From Shinisaurus crocodilurus (Eukaryota > Chordata > Lepidosauria > Squamata > Shinisauridae), in contig CM037879.1 in the NCBI GenBank assembly GCA_021292165.1, forward strand, positions 15,709,525-15,773,524: a stretch of 64,000 nucleotides of DNA. The letters are read 5' to 3'. The translations under genes were made by a program, and so were the position numbers. Shown piece after piece: positions 42,293-52,249 of this stretch (positions are counted from its first letter, which is position 1; each line of letters opens with the position of its first letter). A model generated the notes under the pieces. The model saw only the letters and a list, made by a program, of their open reading frames with translations, did not search any database and was not told the DNA's origin.

Positions 42293-42654
42293 CAGGGCCA
42301 GTGTCAAGAGTAGGCATGATTGGGCACCTGCCAAGGGCCCACACCCCAGCAGGGGTCCACTGACAAGACCCTCCTGGACTTGCTCCTGCTCTTCCCCATT
42401 GCAACCTGCTAGTTCACGTGCCTCTTGATGGAGGTGGTGAGGAGACGGAGGAGAAAGAGCGGATGCCACTGCCTCCTTGCTCACTGGCTCTCTCTCTGCC
42501 TGTCAAGCAAGGAAGTGGTAGCCATGGTGAGGAAAAAAGGAGGAGGAGCAATAGCAGCTGGTGACAATAGCAGTCAGAAGGTGGACTCACTCAAGGAGGG
42601 GGGCCATTGAGGGTGTGTTGCTCAAGGGTCCTCAAATACCTAAGGCTGGCACTG
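42293..42654. mobile_element. hAT-like element (CAGGGCCAGTGTCAAG)
   Basis: Left CAGGGCCAGTGTCAAG and right TAAGGCTGGCACTG are loosely inverted. The flanks TTGCACTA and CTCCACTG agree at only 5 of 8, so the call is tentative. Confidence 0.45.
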
Positions 42655-42672
42655 CTCCACTGCTTGCATGAA

Positions 42673-43027
42673 GTCAGGGCCAAACTAAATGTGACAGCAG
42701 GTATACGACTCGAGTAGCAATCCCTGAATGGCTTTTTAAAAGTGTAAATAGGACGCATGGAGGTGATCTAGACTGGGTTGCCTGTACCTGCCATTTGTAC
42801 TGGAAGCAAAGCTTCCATTAGCACAGACGGCAGCTTTATCTCCAGTGCCAATAGCAGGTGCAGGAATCCCAATCCAGATTAGGACCACAGTGTGTGTGTG
42901 GGTGTGAGAAGCCCTTTCCCCCTCCTACCAAGGTCCCAATTCAGATCAGGCTCCCTGTGCCTGCTAGTTACACTTTTAAAACCACTGACTAATTGTGTGA
43001 ATGTGCCATCTTTAGTTTGACTCTCAG
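42673..43027. mobile_element. hAT-like element (CAGGGCCAAACTAAATG)
   Basis: CAGGGCCAAACTAAATGTGAC at the left is matched by GTGCCATCTTTAGTTTGACT at the right in reverse. Interior has AATCCAGATTAGG and AATTCAGATCAGG repeats facing CCTGGTAGG-like sequence. Confidence 0.5.
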
Positions 43028-43499
43028 AGGGAGTTCACTGTCTAAGGTGGTACGGCCTTCCCATGGGACTGTACCATCTCCTTTTTCCTGTAGGGATGAC
43101 TCATTTTCTGAAGAAATTTTACCTGGTGTGTGGTTTCCAAATAGGGGTGCTTTTAAAGGTGGAAATCTGTATATGAAAACTAAGTTTTCACATATCCATA
43201 CCTCAGATAATGAAGTTTGGATCAGCCCTGAACCAGTTTTATTCCAGTACTGGATCACCTCTGTGACTTGCGAGCCACATGACGCTCTTGCCTTTCCGTT
43301 CCGGTTGTGATTCTCTTGTGTTCTCATTCTTCTTTTCTTCCGTAATTTCCTGGCCTACTTTTATTATGATTTTTTCTTGTTATTGCGATTCAGCCTCGCA
43401 GTACTTGTCTATGTGTGTGCTCGCCGGGCGCTGTCATTGCCTGTGTTAGCCAATTGTTTTCAAGGGACATTTGGGTGTCTGTCTCCCAAAGGGAAGAGG

Positions 43500-44015
43500 A
43501 AGTGTCCTATGGGGCTCTGCAAAAAAGCAGCGACTCTTGCTTTCCCACTTCCCTCCCTCCCCATGGCTTCTCTGAGTAGATGCTTCTCCCCTCCCCTTTG
43601 AAAAAATAACGTTTTTTAATGTCCCTTTCATCCCCTTGGCTCAAAGAATAACTAGCTGAAAATGAGCCGAAAGGTATGTCTACTCAGAAGTAAATCACTT
43701 TAGCTTCATGGCCTTACTCAGAAGTAAATCACATTGATTTCAGTGGAACTTATTCTTGGGAAAGTTGTGTCCTGTGGGGCTTTGGCAAAACACCAGCAAC
43801 TCTGAGGTTGCTTCCCTGCTTCCCTCCCTCCCCCTCCCCCTCCCCCTCCCCGCTTCTCTCTCTAACTTGCTCACTGAACTAGAGAGCAAGTGCTTCTCCC
43901 CTAACCCCTCCCCTTTGAAAAAATAACGTTTGGAATGTCCCTTTCATCTCCTTGGCTCAAATAACAAATAGGTGAAAACGAGCCAAAATACATGTCTACT
44001 CAGAAGTAAATCACA
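43500..44015. repeat. Tandem duplication, unit about 270-320 bp
   Basis: GTGTCCTATGGGGCT at 43502 recurs as GTGTCCTGTGGGGCT at 43768; CCCCTTTGAAAAAATAACGTT, TGTCCCTTTCAT and ATGTCTACTCAGAAGTAAAT recur in the same order. The second unit is longer and has a (CCCCCT)n expansion near 43833-43849. Copies have diverged, so the event is not recent. Confidence 0.75.
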
Positions 44016-44129
44016 CTATCATCAGGGCCCGGCCGTACACAAAAGTAAATCACATTGATTCCAATGGCCTTGCCATTGCTTTTGCTTTTGGGTGGATGGG
44101 AATGGGGGGGGTGTGCTGATCCCGCTAGC

Positions 44130-44372
44130 TTTATTTTATTTTATTTATTTATTTATTTATTTTTCCTGCAAGGAACCCAAGGCGGCTTACATAATCCTCC
44201 TCCACCTCCTCTCCATTTTACCCTCAGTCACGACAACCCTGTGAGGTAGGTTAGGCTGAGAGTCAGTGACTGGCCCAAAGTCACCCGGTGAGCTTCAATG
44301 GCCGAGCGGGGACTAGAACCCGGATCTCCCGAGTCCCAGGCCAGCACTCTCACCACTACGCCACACTGGCTT
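44130..44372 (-). mobile_element. MIR-like CORE-SINE
   Basis: A full reverse copy from the (TTTA)n tail through CCTGCAAGGAACCCAAGGCG and GAACCCGGATCTCCCGAG to CCACACTGGCT. Confidence 0.9.
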
Positions 44373-45579
44373 TACCCCATGGGAGGTGGGAGGACTGCAG
44401 CAGCAGTACAGCCTCCCACTTGTCTCTTCCCACCCCCTTCTCCTTCTCCATGATTTTTTTGTGAGGGGGCAGGAGGAGCTGTCAATTTCTTTTCTCTCTC
44501 TCTCTTTTTTAAACTTCTTTGCTCCTTCCCACCTGTGCATAGATGAACAAAAGGGCGGCAACAACAAAAAACCTTTTTCTTATAGGGCCAATTCCCCTGC
44601 ACACATATCAGCTTTCAAACTCCTCCTACTGCTCCCACAATTCCATTTGTGTGTGACCCAAGATCACGTTTCCGACACGCTGTATTCATGAGCATGAGCC
44701 CCAACAGCGGTCGGTGAATGCCTTTTGCATAAATACCGCGACAGAGCTCCCTGATTAACGAAAGGGACTCTGGGTGTGGATTTTGCCCCTGGTTACTGGA
44801 CTCACTGCTGCCATACAGCAAGCATTAATACGAGTTCAATATTATGTGGCTGCCACTTCATCACATCTTCTTAATAACACTATATTTTTAACTTTGCCAG
44901 CCAAAGGTTAACTTTAAAATGTCCTCCTATTCAACAAAGAGGCTATGCACTGTGACTGTTCTTTATTAATATTAAGCATGACTGACAAAATATGAAAGTG
45001 GTAGAAAACTATCACATGTTTTTCACCACCTTCTTTCCCCCCCCCCCATTTTCTTTTCAACTCACAGCCTGTTTCTTAGATAAACAGGAATTTCCTCTGC
45101 AGCTTGCTTCACTGCTTTGACAAGTGGTGCAGTATGTTTTATTTTTGCTTCTTCTTACCAAATTATTTTTTTAAATAAAATAAATGCAACAGCAGCAACA
45201 ACAACAAAAATCTACATGGGAGAAGGAGAGTTCTAAAATGATAAAATAAGAAAAGTAACAAAGCCACGCAATCAAAATAGTTCTTGTGGGGAGATATAAA
45301 AAGAGACTACGCAAACATTCCTGGAATAATTTATGCCAAGTTCAAGTTGGAAACCGTAGACATAATGGCATATTATGTGTTCTCTTGGTATTCCATTTTT
45401 TTGAATCAACAAAACCAGCTCACCTTTTGCCCTTCACAACACAACCCTCATTTCCTTCATGTGGTATAGCCTTGTCCGCAACACACTCTAAAGAAAATTC
45501 CTTTTTCCATACTAAAAATAAAAAAGCTATGTGGAAGTAGAAGAAAGTGTGTGTGTGGGGGGAAATGAAAAGACACTGA
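44373..45579. other. Stretch without recognised features
   Basis: AT-rich, with a C run near 45034-45044 and an (AAC)n-like run near 45195. No frames with homology. Confidence 0.4.
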
Positions 45580-46052
45580 CTGGGTTCAGACAACATAAAC
45601 CACACTCAAGGGTTGAGTGTGGGTTGCTGTTGAACCATGGGTTGTTGTTGAAACATGGGTTATCGTGTTGTCTGAACCCAGCTGACATAACAAACCATGG
45701 TGAACAACCCACAGTTCACAACTCAACAACAAACCACGGATTCTCTTCATGGGTTGTTCGTGGTTAACATGCCATGGCTTGTTAGCGCAGCTGGGCTCAG
45801 ACAACAGAATAACCAGGGCTTTTTTTCTGGTGGAACTCACCGGAACTGAGTTCCAGCACCTTTTCTTCTATTAATTGCATTACAATTTAATCGCCATCTA
45901 CTCCTGAGGAAATGTAATCCAAGAGTTCCGGTACCCTTTTCTCCAGAAAAAAAGCACTGAGAATAACACATGTTTCAACAACAACCCACGTTTCAACAAC
46001 AACCCACACTCACTCAACCCCTGTGTGTGGGTTATCGTGTTGCCTGAACCCC
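45580..46052. mobile_element. Foldback element with repeated palindromes, interrupted
   Basis: The outer ends CTGGGTTCAGACAACA and GTGTTGCCTGAACCCC are inverted. An inner GTGTTGTCTGAACCCAG near 45665-45681 and CAGCTGGGCTCAGACAACAG near 45788 repeat the termini, so this may be two abutting copies. Interior words AACCATGGGTTGTTG and CAACAACCCAC face each other. The hAT MITE at 45814 is inserted in it. Confidence 0.65.
45814..45959 (-). mobile_element. hAT-like MITE, 146 bp, copy 2
   Basis: Begins CAGGGCTTTTTTTCTGG and ends CCAGAAAAAAAGCACTG. AGAATAAC flanks it at 45806-45813 and 45960-45967. It is the reverse of 15693-15838 at the same length. The host foldback resumes cleanly on both sides. 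Confidence 0.92.
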
Positions 46053-46257
46053 ATCACTATGATTTCTTACTTCTCTTGGTCTAAGAAACCATTAAATAGT
46101 TCTCTCGCCCTCCTCCACCTTGCCTTTTTCTTTTTAACTCCTGCTCTTTGTTGTCCCTTCCTGAACATCAAACATTTAAAACATTGCTGCTTTCCCTCCC
46201 AGTTTCCAGTTCTTGGGTGTTTTTCTCTTCTTCACGGTTGAGACTATGGGCAAGGCC

Positions 46258-46340
46258 ACGTCTATTTCTTTATTTCTTTATTTGATTTATACCCTGCCTT
46301 TCTACCAATTTTTTTTTAAAAAAAATAATGGCACTCAATC
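46258..46340 (-). mobile_element. LINE 3' untranslated fragment
   Basis: TTTGATTTATACCCTGCC with TTTCTACC is the reversed beginning of an L2-group 3' end. Confidence 0.4.
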
Positions 46341-46392
46341 TGTGTACGATGCTTAGTTTTGGGACTCATATAAATTATAAATCATTATAAGT

Positions 46393-47211
46393 CAGGGGTG
46401 CAAAATCCAGCCCACCTGGGGGGGCCACAAACTCAGATCCCCTGGCCTTCCCAGATGGCCACGCCCTCTTTCCCTGGCCCTTTGCCCTTTCTCCCAACCC
46501 CCAATCATCTGGTGGTTTCTCTCAGCATTTGTGCAGTTCCCCCGCCCATTCTAGAACACTGAAATGCCTTTCCTAAGGCGTAATTGCTGGCACTAAGAGT
46601 TTTACAGCACAATCCAATGAGGGTGCCCGTGGTCCTCCGAACTCGGAGGATGATGGGCATCCTATGCATGGTGGCCGCCTCCGTGCTCCTCCTGCCAGGC
46701 AAAACACTTAGATGACCGATTTTGGCCATCCAAATATTCAGCCTTGGAGCGTGAGGAGAGGAGGCAGAGGTGCCACAAGCACAATGTGTATGCTGGCGGA
46801 GCCGTCCCCTCCACTCCCCACCCACTCCCTGCCCCCCCCAAGCCCATCTCCAAGGTTGCTCTTGCGACCTCAGATCCACGGCCGGCACGGTTCTTCTACG
46901 CCAGCTGTGGGGGTGGGGGAGGGCGCTTCGAGTTCAGAGTCCCAGCTCTGACCTTGGAGCAAGTTTCCAAGGCCAGAGCTGGGATTCCGAATGATCCTAT
47001 GGCCATCGAGACTCTGTCTAGTGGCCACAGGATTGTGCCCTTAAGCTGCAATAATATGCTGGGATTTTAAAATATATTTTTGGCTCCATCTCTTTTGCCT
47101 TTGACCCGTCCCCCTTGTGTCTTTAGCCCCACCCACTACTGGAATGTGATCCCCGAGAGCTTCCCTGAAATGGAATTTGGCCCTCGGACTGAAAGTGGTT
47201 CTGCACACCTG
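46393..47211. mobile_element. hAT-like element (CAGGGGTGCA family), interrupted
   Basis: The left end CAGGGGTGCAAAATCC and right end GGTTCTGCACACCTG match the element at 36358-36688. The flanks TTATAAGT and TAATAAAT agree at 6 of 8. The segment 46607-47040 is a different element; removing it restores the order seen in the shorter copy. Confidence 0.7.
46607..47040. mobile_element. DNA element GCACAATCC...GGATTGTGC, nested
   Basis: GCACAATCCAATGAGG and CACAGGATTGTGCCC are inverted. TTA lies just outside or near both ends (TTTTACA on the left, TTAAG on the right), so a 3-bp TTA duplication is possible. The interior has AGAGTCCCAGCTCTGACCTT facing GGCCAGAGCTGGGATTCCG. Related to 16328. Confidence 0.6.
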
Positions 47212-47620
47212 TAATAAATGATGATCAGAAAGGTAACCTATATTATATCTCCAAGGTCCTCATCTATAGATACTTCTCATATGCATTCTGAGTACATGCT
47301 ATGCAAGATCTCTACAAACACACCTCCTGGAGAAATGGAGGCAGTTTATCTGCTTACCTGGCTGATTATTTTCTTCTTGTGTTGGAGGAACAGGTATGCA
47401 TCCCCTTGTTCACACACAAACAGAATATGCAACATGGAGTTCTTATTTGTACACTTCTCAGAGAGGGGAAGATCATGCAGATTAGGCCTCCAGAATCCAT
47501 ATGTTTAAGCATCTATATAGAACATGCTTGTCATAGGGTGTGCTATGTGCCCAGTAGGAGGCACACACACATGCTGTTCCACCACCAGAAGAGGATTATT
47601 GACCACATAAGCATGTGAAC
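47212..47620. other. Stretch without recognised features
   Basis: Unique sequence; the overlapping frames have no domain. Confidence 0.4.
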
Positions 47621-48205
47621 TAGGGATGTTTGAGGTATCTGATAGAACAGGGCTCTCCAACCTCAGCTCCCAGCATACCCAGCCAGCATGGCTAATGGCA
47701 AGGGATTCTGGGTGCTGTAGTCCAGCAACATCTGGGGACCTAAGGTTGGAGAGCTCTGTGGTAGAGGGTTGAAAATCCAACAGATTTTCATGATTCAGCC
47801 TCCTGGATTCTGGTTGGTCAGTCCCATGCTGCCGCTGACTTGCTGTTGTGCGTGTCGAGCCAACTTGTGGACATCTGTCTCTAAGAGGGGCCATGATTTT
47901 CACATTTTAAAAAAAAACCGCTAAGGAAATTTGTGAAAATCGCATGATTTGCACAAATCAGAAGCTGAAAACTATGTCATGTTAGCACAATTTGCGTGAA
48001 TAACATTAGAATAACATAGTTTTCAGCTTCTGATTTGCACAAATTTCCATAGCAGTTTTTTTTTTAATGCACAAGTTGTCACCTGTCTCACAGATGCAAG
48101 TCCACAAACACCCCCACACACCCATTTCCAATAATTGGATTGGAAGTGGGCAGGAAATCCTTCAAGCTCAAACAATCCAGATTTCCCAGTGTTGGCACAT
48201 CCCTA
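47621..48205. mobile_element. Foldback element TAGGGATG...CATCCCTA, interrupted
   Basis: The termini TAGGGATGTTTGAGG and GTTGGCACATCCCTA are inverted. The core AATCAGAAGCTGAAAACTAT faces ATAGTTTTCAGCTTCTGATT near 47957-48037. The MITE at 47648 is inserted close to its left end. Confidence 0.7.
47648..47758. mobile_element. hAT-like MITE, 111 bp, nested
   Basis: CAGGGCTCTCCAACCTCAG and AAGGTTGGAGAGCTCTG are inverted. The flanks TGATAGAA and TGGTAGAG agree at 6 of 8 bases. Confidence 0.7.
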
Positions 48206-48836
48206 AGAATTGGCCCATGGTCATCACTCTCAGCTTTCATGGTGTCAATCTGTGCAATCTGTCACTCTGGTTACTGGGTGGTCTAGAAGTGTAAGAAATA
48301 AATACTAACATAAATATCCTGTAAGTACCCCCCTCCCCAAACAGGTGCTTGTCTCCTCCAATACCTCCATCAAATCACTGACTTTCTCTTTGGTCCAACA
48401 AGCAGCACTGTAACATAGCTGGAGGAAGTGCATGTTCAGGCTGGGGGTGCTAGGTATGGGGTTCTAAGTACTGACTGGGGAGCATGCTTTAATGGATAGG
48501 GTGCCCACTTCATAAAACACAAGAGGAGTCTTGCTGGATCAGACCCAAAGTTCATCTGTTCCAGCATCCTCAGAAGGGAATTCTGGCCCCTTAGCCCAGA
48601 AGATCTTGCAAATAACAATTCCCAGGGACCTTTGCACTGGGAAGTTCCTGTTGGTAAGGCTGTATGGCCTAATGAAGGCCCGAGAATCACCCTCCCCTTC
48701 ATACCCCCCCCCATCTCTGGTTTTTGGAAAAAGAAAAAGGGCAGCACAAGAGGGAGGTTGTGAAGTGTTTGGGGTTGGGCAGCTCTCTGTGCTACTTTCA
48801 GGTCTTCCCTCATAAGACATGTTTATGAAAGGGATG
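48206..48836. other. Stretch with one old CR1 trace
   Basis: Near 48515-48560, GTCTTGCTGGATCAGACCC and CATCTGTTCCAGCATCC are a degraded antisense CR1-type tail. Otherwise unique. Confidence 0.45.
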
Positions 48837-49002
48837 TAGGATGGCCAGGTGCCCTACTTCACAGAGGACAATCCTCCGTTTGAAGGACTGTCAGAAGACA
48901 GTCCTCTATTATTATTATTTTTCTGAAATTTTTTTTATTGAATTTTCCAAAACAACATTTGGCTTCCGCCTCATTGTCTGACAAACATTACCAATCCTTA
49001 TC

Positions 49003-49867
49003 CAGGGCTGGTGCTACCATTAGGCCAACTAGGCAGCTGCCTAGGGCGCAGGGCTAAAGGGGGCGCCAGAAACACCTTGAAAAAAAATACAGCGCTCTCA
49101 AGTGGGAAGGGGGGGCGCTAAATATCAGGGATGTTGAAGAGTCCTTGGTCTCGAGTCATGAGTCGAGTCACGAGTCTTTGGACCCGAGTCTCGAGTCCGA
49201 GTCCGAGTCCTTGGTTCAAAATGGTGACTCACGAATCACGAGTCCTGAGTCACTCCCAAAACTGACTCCACGAGTCCCTATTAAAATAAATGCGGTTTCC
49301 CCCCAACAAAATAAGGCTACTTCAGATGTATGGCTTAAATAAATTCTAGGCACAAGTGTGCCTTTTTATTTGAAAACTCTGCAACTGATTTTGGCAAGAA
49401 CAGACCAGGCAGACAAACCCAAAATAACCAGGCAGGCAGAGGAGGCAGGGAACCCTAAACAGGCAGGCAGAGGCAGCCAAACCCAAAATGTCTGACCCTA
49501 ACCCAAACCCCCCACAACAACACATCAATCAAAATAAATCTCAACACATCGTTGGGGCTGCGCTCCTGGTAGCTGTCCATAGTGGCCAAGCAGCGGCGCG
49601 CCTCGCTTCCATGCGCTCTTCACCGGTAATCGCGCTCCTTCTGGCACAGCCAGAAGACTCGTCAACAGCCCAGGGATGTTGACGAGTCCTTGGTCTCGAG
49701 TCCCGAGTCGAGTCTCGAGTCCCATTAAAAACATTGGGACTCGAGTCCGAGTCGAGTCAGAGGGGGGACTCAGTCCGACTCACGAGTCGAGTCCTCGAGT
49801 CCGAGTCCCCATCCCTGCTAAATATCTGATCTTGCCTAGGGCACCAAACTGCCTTGCACCGGTCCTG
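49003..49867. mobile_element. hAT-like element inside the L1, itself interrupted
   Basis: Begins CAGGGCTGGTGCTACC and ends TTGCACCGGTCCTG. TCCTTATC flanks at 48995-49002 and 49868-49875, a perfect 8-bp duplication. Its own length without the inner insert is about 165 bp. The right end is related to a block inside 22287-22979. Confidence 0.85.
49126..49817. mobile_element. hAT-like element with GAGTC arrays, innermost layer
   Basis: Begins CAGGGATGTTGAAGAGTCC and ends GAGTCCCCATCCCTG. CTAAATAT flanks at 49118-49125 and 49818-49825, a perfect 8-bp duplication. Both subterminal regions are dense with GAGTC/GACTC words (CGAGTCCGAGTC), and CAGGCAGGCAGAGG-type units occur in the middle. GTTGACGAGTCCTTGGTCTC near 49678 repeats the left end, so an internal duplication or second copy is possible. 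Confidence 0.85.
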
Positions 49868-49931
49868 TCCTTATCCAATATATAAGTTTCTTCTATTTTC
49901 ACATAAAGAATTTCTATCACCTTACCAATAT

Positions 49932-50480
49932 TCAGAAATCAAAACCAAAAGTTATTAAGTCACTTTCCCTTCTCCCCAAGAAGTCCACCAGAGGTTTCCA
50001 GTCTTTCTTGAATGAAGTTAAAAAAATTTCTCTAATTAAACAAGTCAATTTTGCCATCTCTGCTAAGTCCAACATTTTCAACAGCCAGTCTTCTATAGTT
50101 GGTATAGTTGCTTCTTTCCATTTTTGAGCATAGATTATTCTTGCTGCCGTCATCATATATTGTAATAATGTTCCATAGTCTTTCTCAAGTTGTAAGTCCA
50201 TTATACCCAATAAAAACATTTCTGGTTTCAGTTTAATATTCACTTTTAAAATCTTTTGTATCCATGTGTGTATTTGTACCCAGTATGGTTTCACTTTTTT
50301 ACATGTCCACCAAACATGATAAAATGTTCCTTCATGACTTTGACATTTCCAACATACATTTGACACATTATTATACATCTTAGCCAATTTCACAGGAGTT
50401 AGGTACCAACGATACATCATCTTGTAAAAATTCTCTCTAAGATCAGAACACAGTGTAAATTTTATACCTTTAGTCCACAT
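49932..50480 (-). pseudogene. L1 ORF2 C-terminal domain, open
   Basis: A 182-residue open frame is homologous to the L1 ORF2 C-terminus and runs uninterrupted to the 5' truncation point. It shows NFYKMMYRWYLTPVKLAKMY near residues 17-36, the Cys-rich knuckle VCWKCQSHEGTFYHVWWTCK near residues 43-62, and ARIIYAQKWKEATIPTIEDW near residues 128-147. Compared with 1589-2203 it keeps the canonical CxxC (CWKC) spacing. The upstream enzyme domains are missing. The frame and the clean 18-bp duplication suggest a recent insertion, predating only the two hAT-like insertions in its tail. Confidence 0.88.
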
Positions 50481-51075
50481 AGAAGACAGTCCTCTATTTG
50501 AGTGTGACCTCTATTTGAAGGCCTGCCCAGTCCAAAACCTACTTAAAGATAAAGAACCATAAGAAGGGCGAGCAAGAGCCTTGAAGTTTCCCATCGACTG
50601 TAAATACCTGGACAACAGCTGAATGATCAGACACACAGGTCACCTGGTCGCAGTCTTCCCCACTATGGTCAGATGCACTGCATTTCTTTTTACATTGTAG
50701 TAATTATTTCTAAATTTGTATCTATACATACACAATAGCGTATGGTATGCAAAACTTATGCATATCTGTGTCCTCTTTCGTCCTCTTCTTTTGTCAATGC
50801 ATGTCCTATTTTTTGGTGATTCCCAAGTGGGCACCCTAAAAGGGCGGCAGGGGTAGGAGAAGAAGGGAAACTTGCTGCAGTGAAGGCTTGAGATAGAGCA
50901 CGGGGCTGGGAAGGGAGTGTATGGGATGAGCCAGGTCTTCAGAAGATTGAAGAGAAGTCTCAGAAAAGCCCAAGTTTTTCCCGATAGGTCTCCTGAAAAG
51001 CTGTGAAAGGATGAGATGAGACCATTCTGAATTGAGATGGGACAAGTGCATAAGTTGCCATTGCTTAAAAACAAA

Positions 51076-51278
51076 TAGGGAGGGGCCGTACCTCAGTGGT
51101 AAAGCACATGTTTTGCATGCAGAAGGTCCCAGGTTCAATCCCTGGCTTCTCCAGATAGGGCTAGGAAAGAATCCTTCCTGAAACCCTGGAGAACCGCTGC
51201 CAAATAGTGTCGACAATACTGGGCTAGATGGACCAATGGTTTGACTCAGTATAAGGCAGCTTCCTATCTTCCTACATG
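51076..51278 (+). mobile_element. tRNA-derived SINE with CR1-type tail
   Basis: A full copy: TACCTCAGTGGTAAAGC, GGTTCAATCCCTGGC, GTCGACAATACTGGGC, ATGGACCAATGGTTTG, ending CTTCCTATCTTCC. Confidence 0.9.
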
Positions 51279-51424
51279 TATGAATGCCCATGCACATCTG
51301 TGGAAAGGGTTGTGTCTTCCATGTGCAATATGTTCTCTGTGTTCATTTTCCCATCAGTCTCTCCCACATTCACATGTATGCATAGCGTACATAACTTGCG
51401 CCATAACATAGCGTACATAACATA

Positions 51425-51690
51425 GCACCACATAACTTGTGGCGGCCCCCAAGTTATGGAACTCCCTCCCTAGTGACCTTCGCCATGCCCCCTCTATGAT
51501 GAGCTTCCGCCGTGCATTAAAAACATGGTATTTCAGGCGGGAATATGGGGTGGGTTGGATTTTAAAAGAATTTTTTATACTGTTTTAATTATCATGTTTT
51601 ACTGTATTGTTTTAATTGTACATCGCCCAGGGTGGCCGGGTGGCCGGCCAGATGGGCGCTTAACAAATATAATAAATAAATAAATAAATA
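51425..51690 (+). mobile_element. L2 LINE 3' end
   Basis: Sense-oriented, encoding VAAPKLWNSLPSDLRHAPSM, then FRRALKTWYFRREYG and the 3' untranslated region with CCCAGGGTGGCC and (AAAT)n. It shows the intact junction that is interrupted at 6490-7100. Confidence 0.85.
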
Positions 51691-51810
51691 AATAGTGGTA
51701 CATTTTTAAGTGCAGGAACTCATCATGACTGTCCGCATAGTCAAGGAGAGGCCAAAAATGCAGGCAACTGTGTTGATCCATATCAACAAACCTGTTGTAG
51801 CAGTTCTAAT

Positions 51811-52249
51811 CTATACCAGGAACAGGTGCTTTGTAAAGGTAGTGGGTCTAAATTGCTCACTGGAAACTTTAACCAGGCGAGCCGCCGCGTGCTGTACCAG
51901 CTGTAGCTTACGAACCGTCTTCAAGGGTAACCCCACGTAGAGCGCATTACAGTAGTCTAGGCGAGAGGAGACCAAGGCATGAACCACTGAAGGGAGCAGA
52001 TGATTAGGAAGGTAGGGGCGCAGCTGCCGTATCATATGGAGTTGATACAGCACCGCCCGGCTCACAGCTGCCACCTGAGCCTCCAAGGACAGCTGGGAGT
52101 CTAGAATGACCCCCAAGCTGCGGACCTGGTCCTTCAGGGGGAGATGTACCCCATTCAGCACCAGGTCAACATCCCCTAACCTCCTCTTGTCCCCCACCAG
52201 AAGTACCTCGGTCTTGTCGGGGTTCAGTTTCAGCATGTTCCTTCCCAGC
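51811..52249 (-). pseudogene. L2 ORF2, thumb and C-terminal part
   Basis: This is the continuation of the reverse transcriptase in a shifted frame: GRNMLKLNPDKTEVLLVG, then LGVILDSQLSLEAQVAAVSR and SRLDYCNALYVGLPLKTVRK, all typical L2 post-catalytic motifs. The first 70 or so residues of the long open frame extending to 52449 are out of register and spurious. The frame ends near 51811 at non-L2 sequence. Confidence 0.85.

Larger units (their letters stand above)
48911..50480 (-). mobile_element. 5'-truncated L1 with 18-bp target duplication
   Basis: AGAAGACAGTCCTCTATT is present at 48893-48910 and 50481-50498, a perfect 18-bp duplication. Its 3' untranslated region (48911-49931) is broken by the hAT-like element at 49003; the coding end lies at 49932-50480. 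It is antisense and lacks most of ORF2. Confidence 0.88.
48837..50838. mobile_element. DNA element TAGGATGGCCA..., host of a nested stack
   Basis: Left TAGGATGGCCAGGTGCCC and right GGGCACCCTA are inverted. Together 48837-48910 and 50499-50838 match the copy at 25684-26275. Between them an L1 has inserted at an AGAAGACAGTCCTCTATT target. Confidence 0.75.

Noticed and set aside
49126..49817. GAGTC arrays considered as a CRISPR-like or satellite array
   Set aside because: Words are irregularly spaced, on both strands, and enclosed in a hAT-like element with an 8-bp duplication; the genome is eukaryotic.
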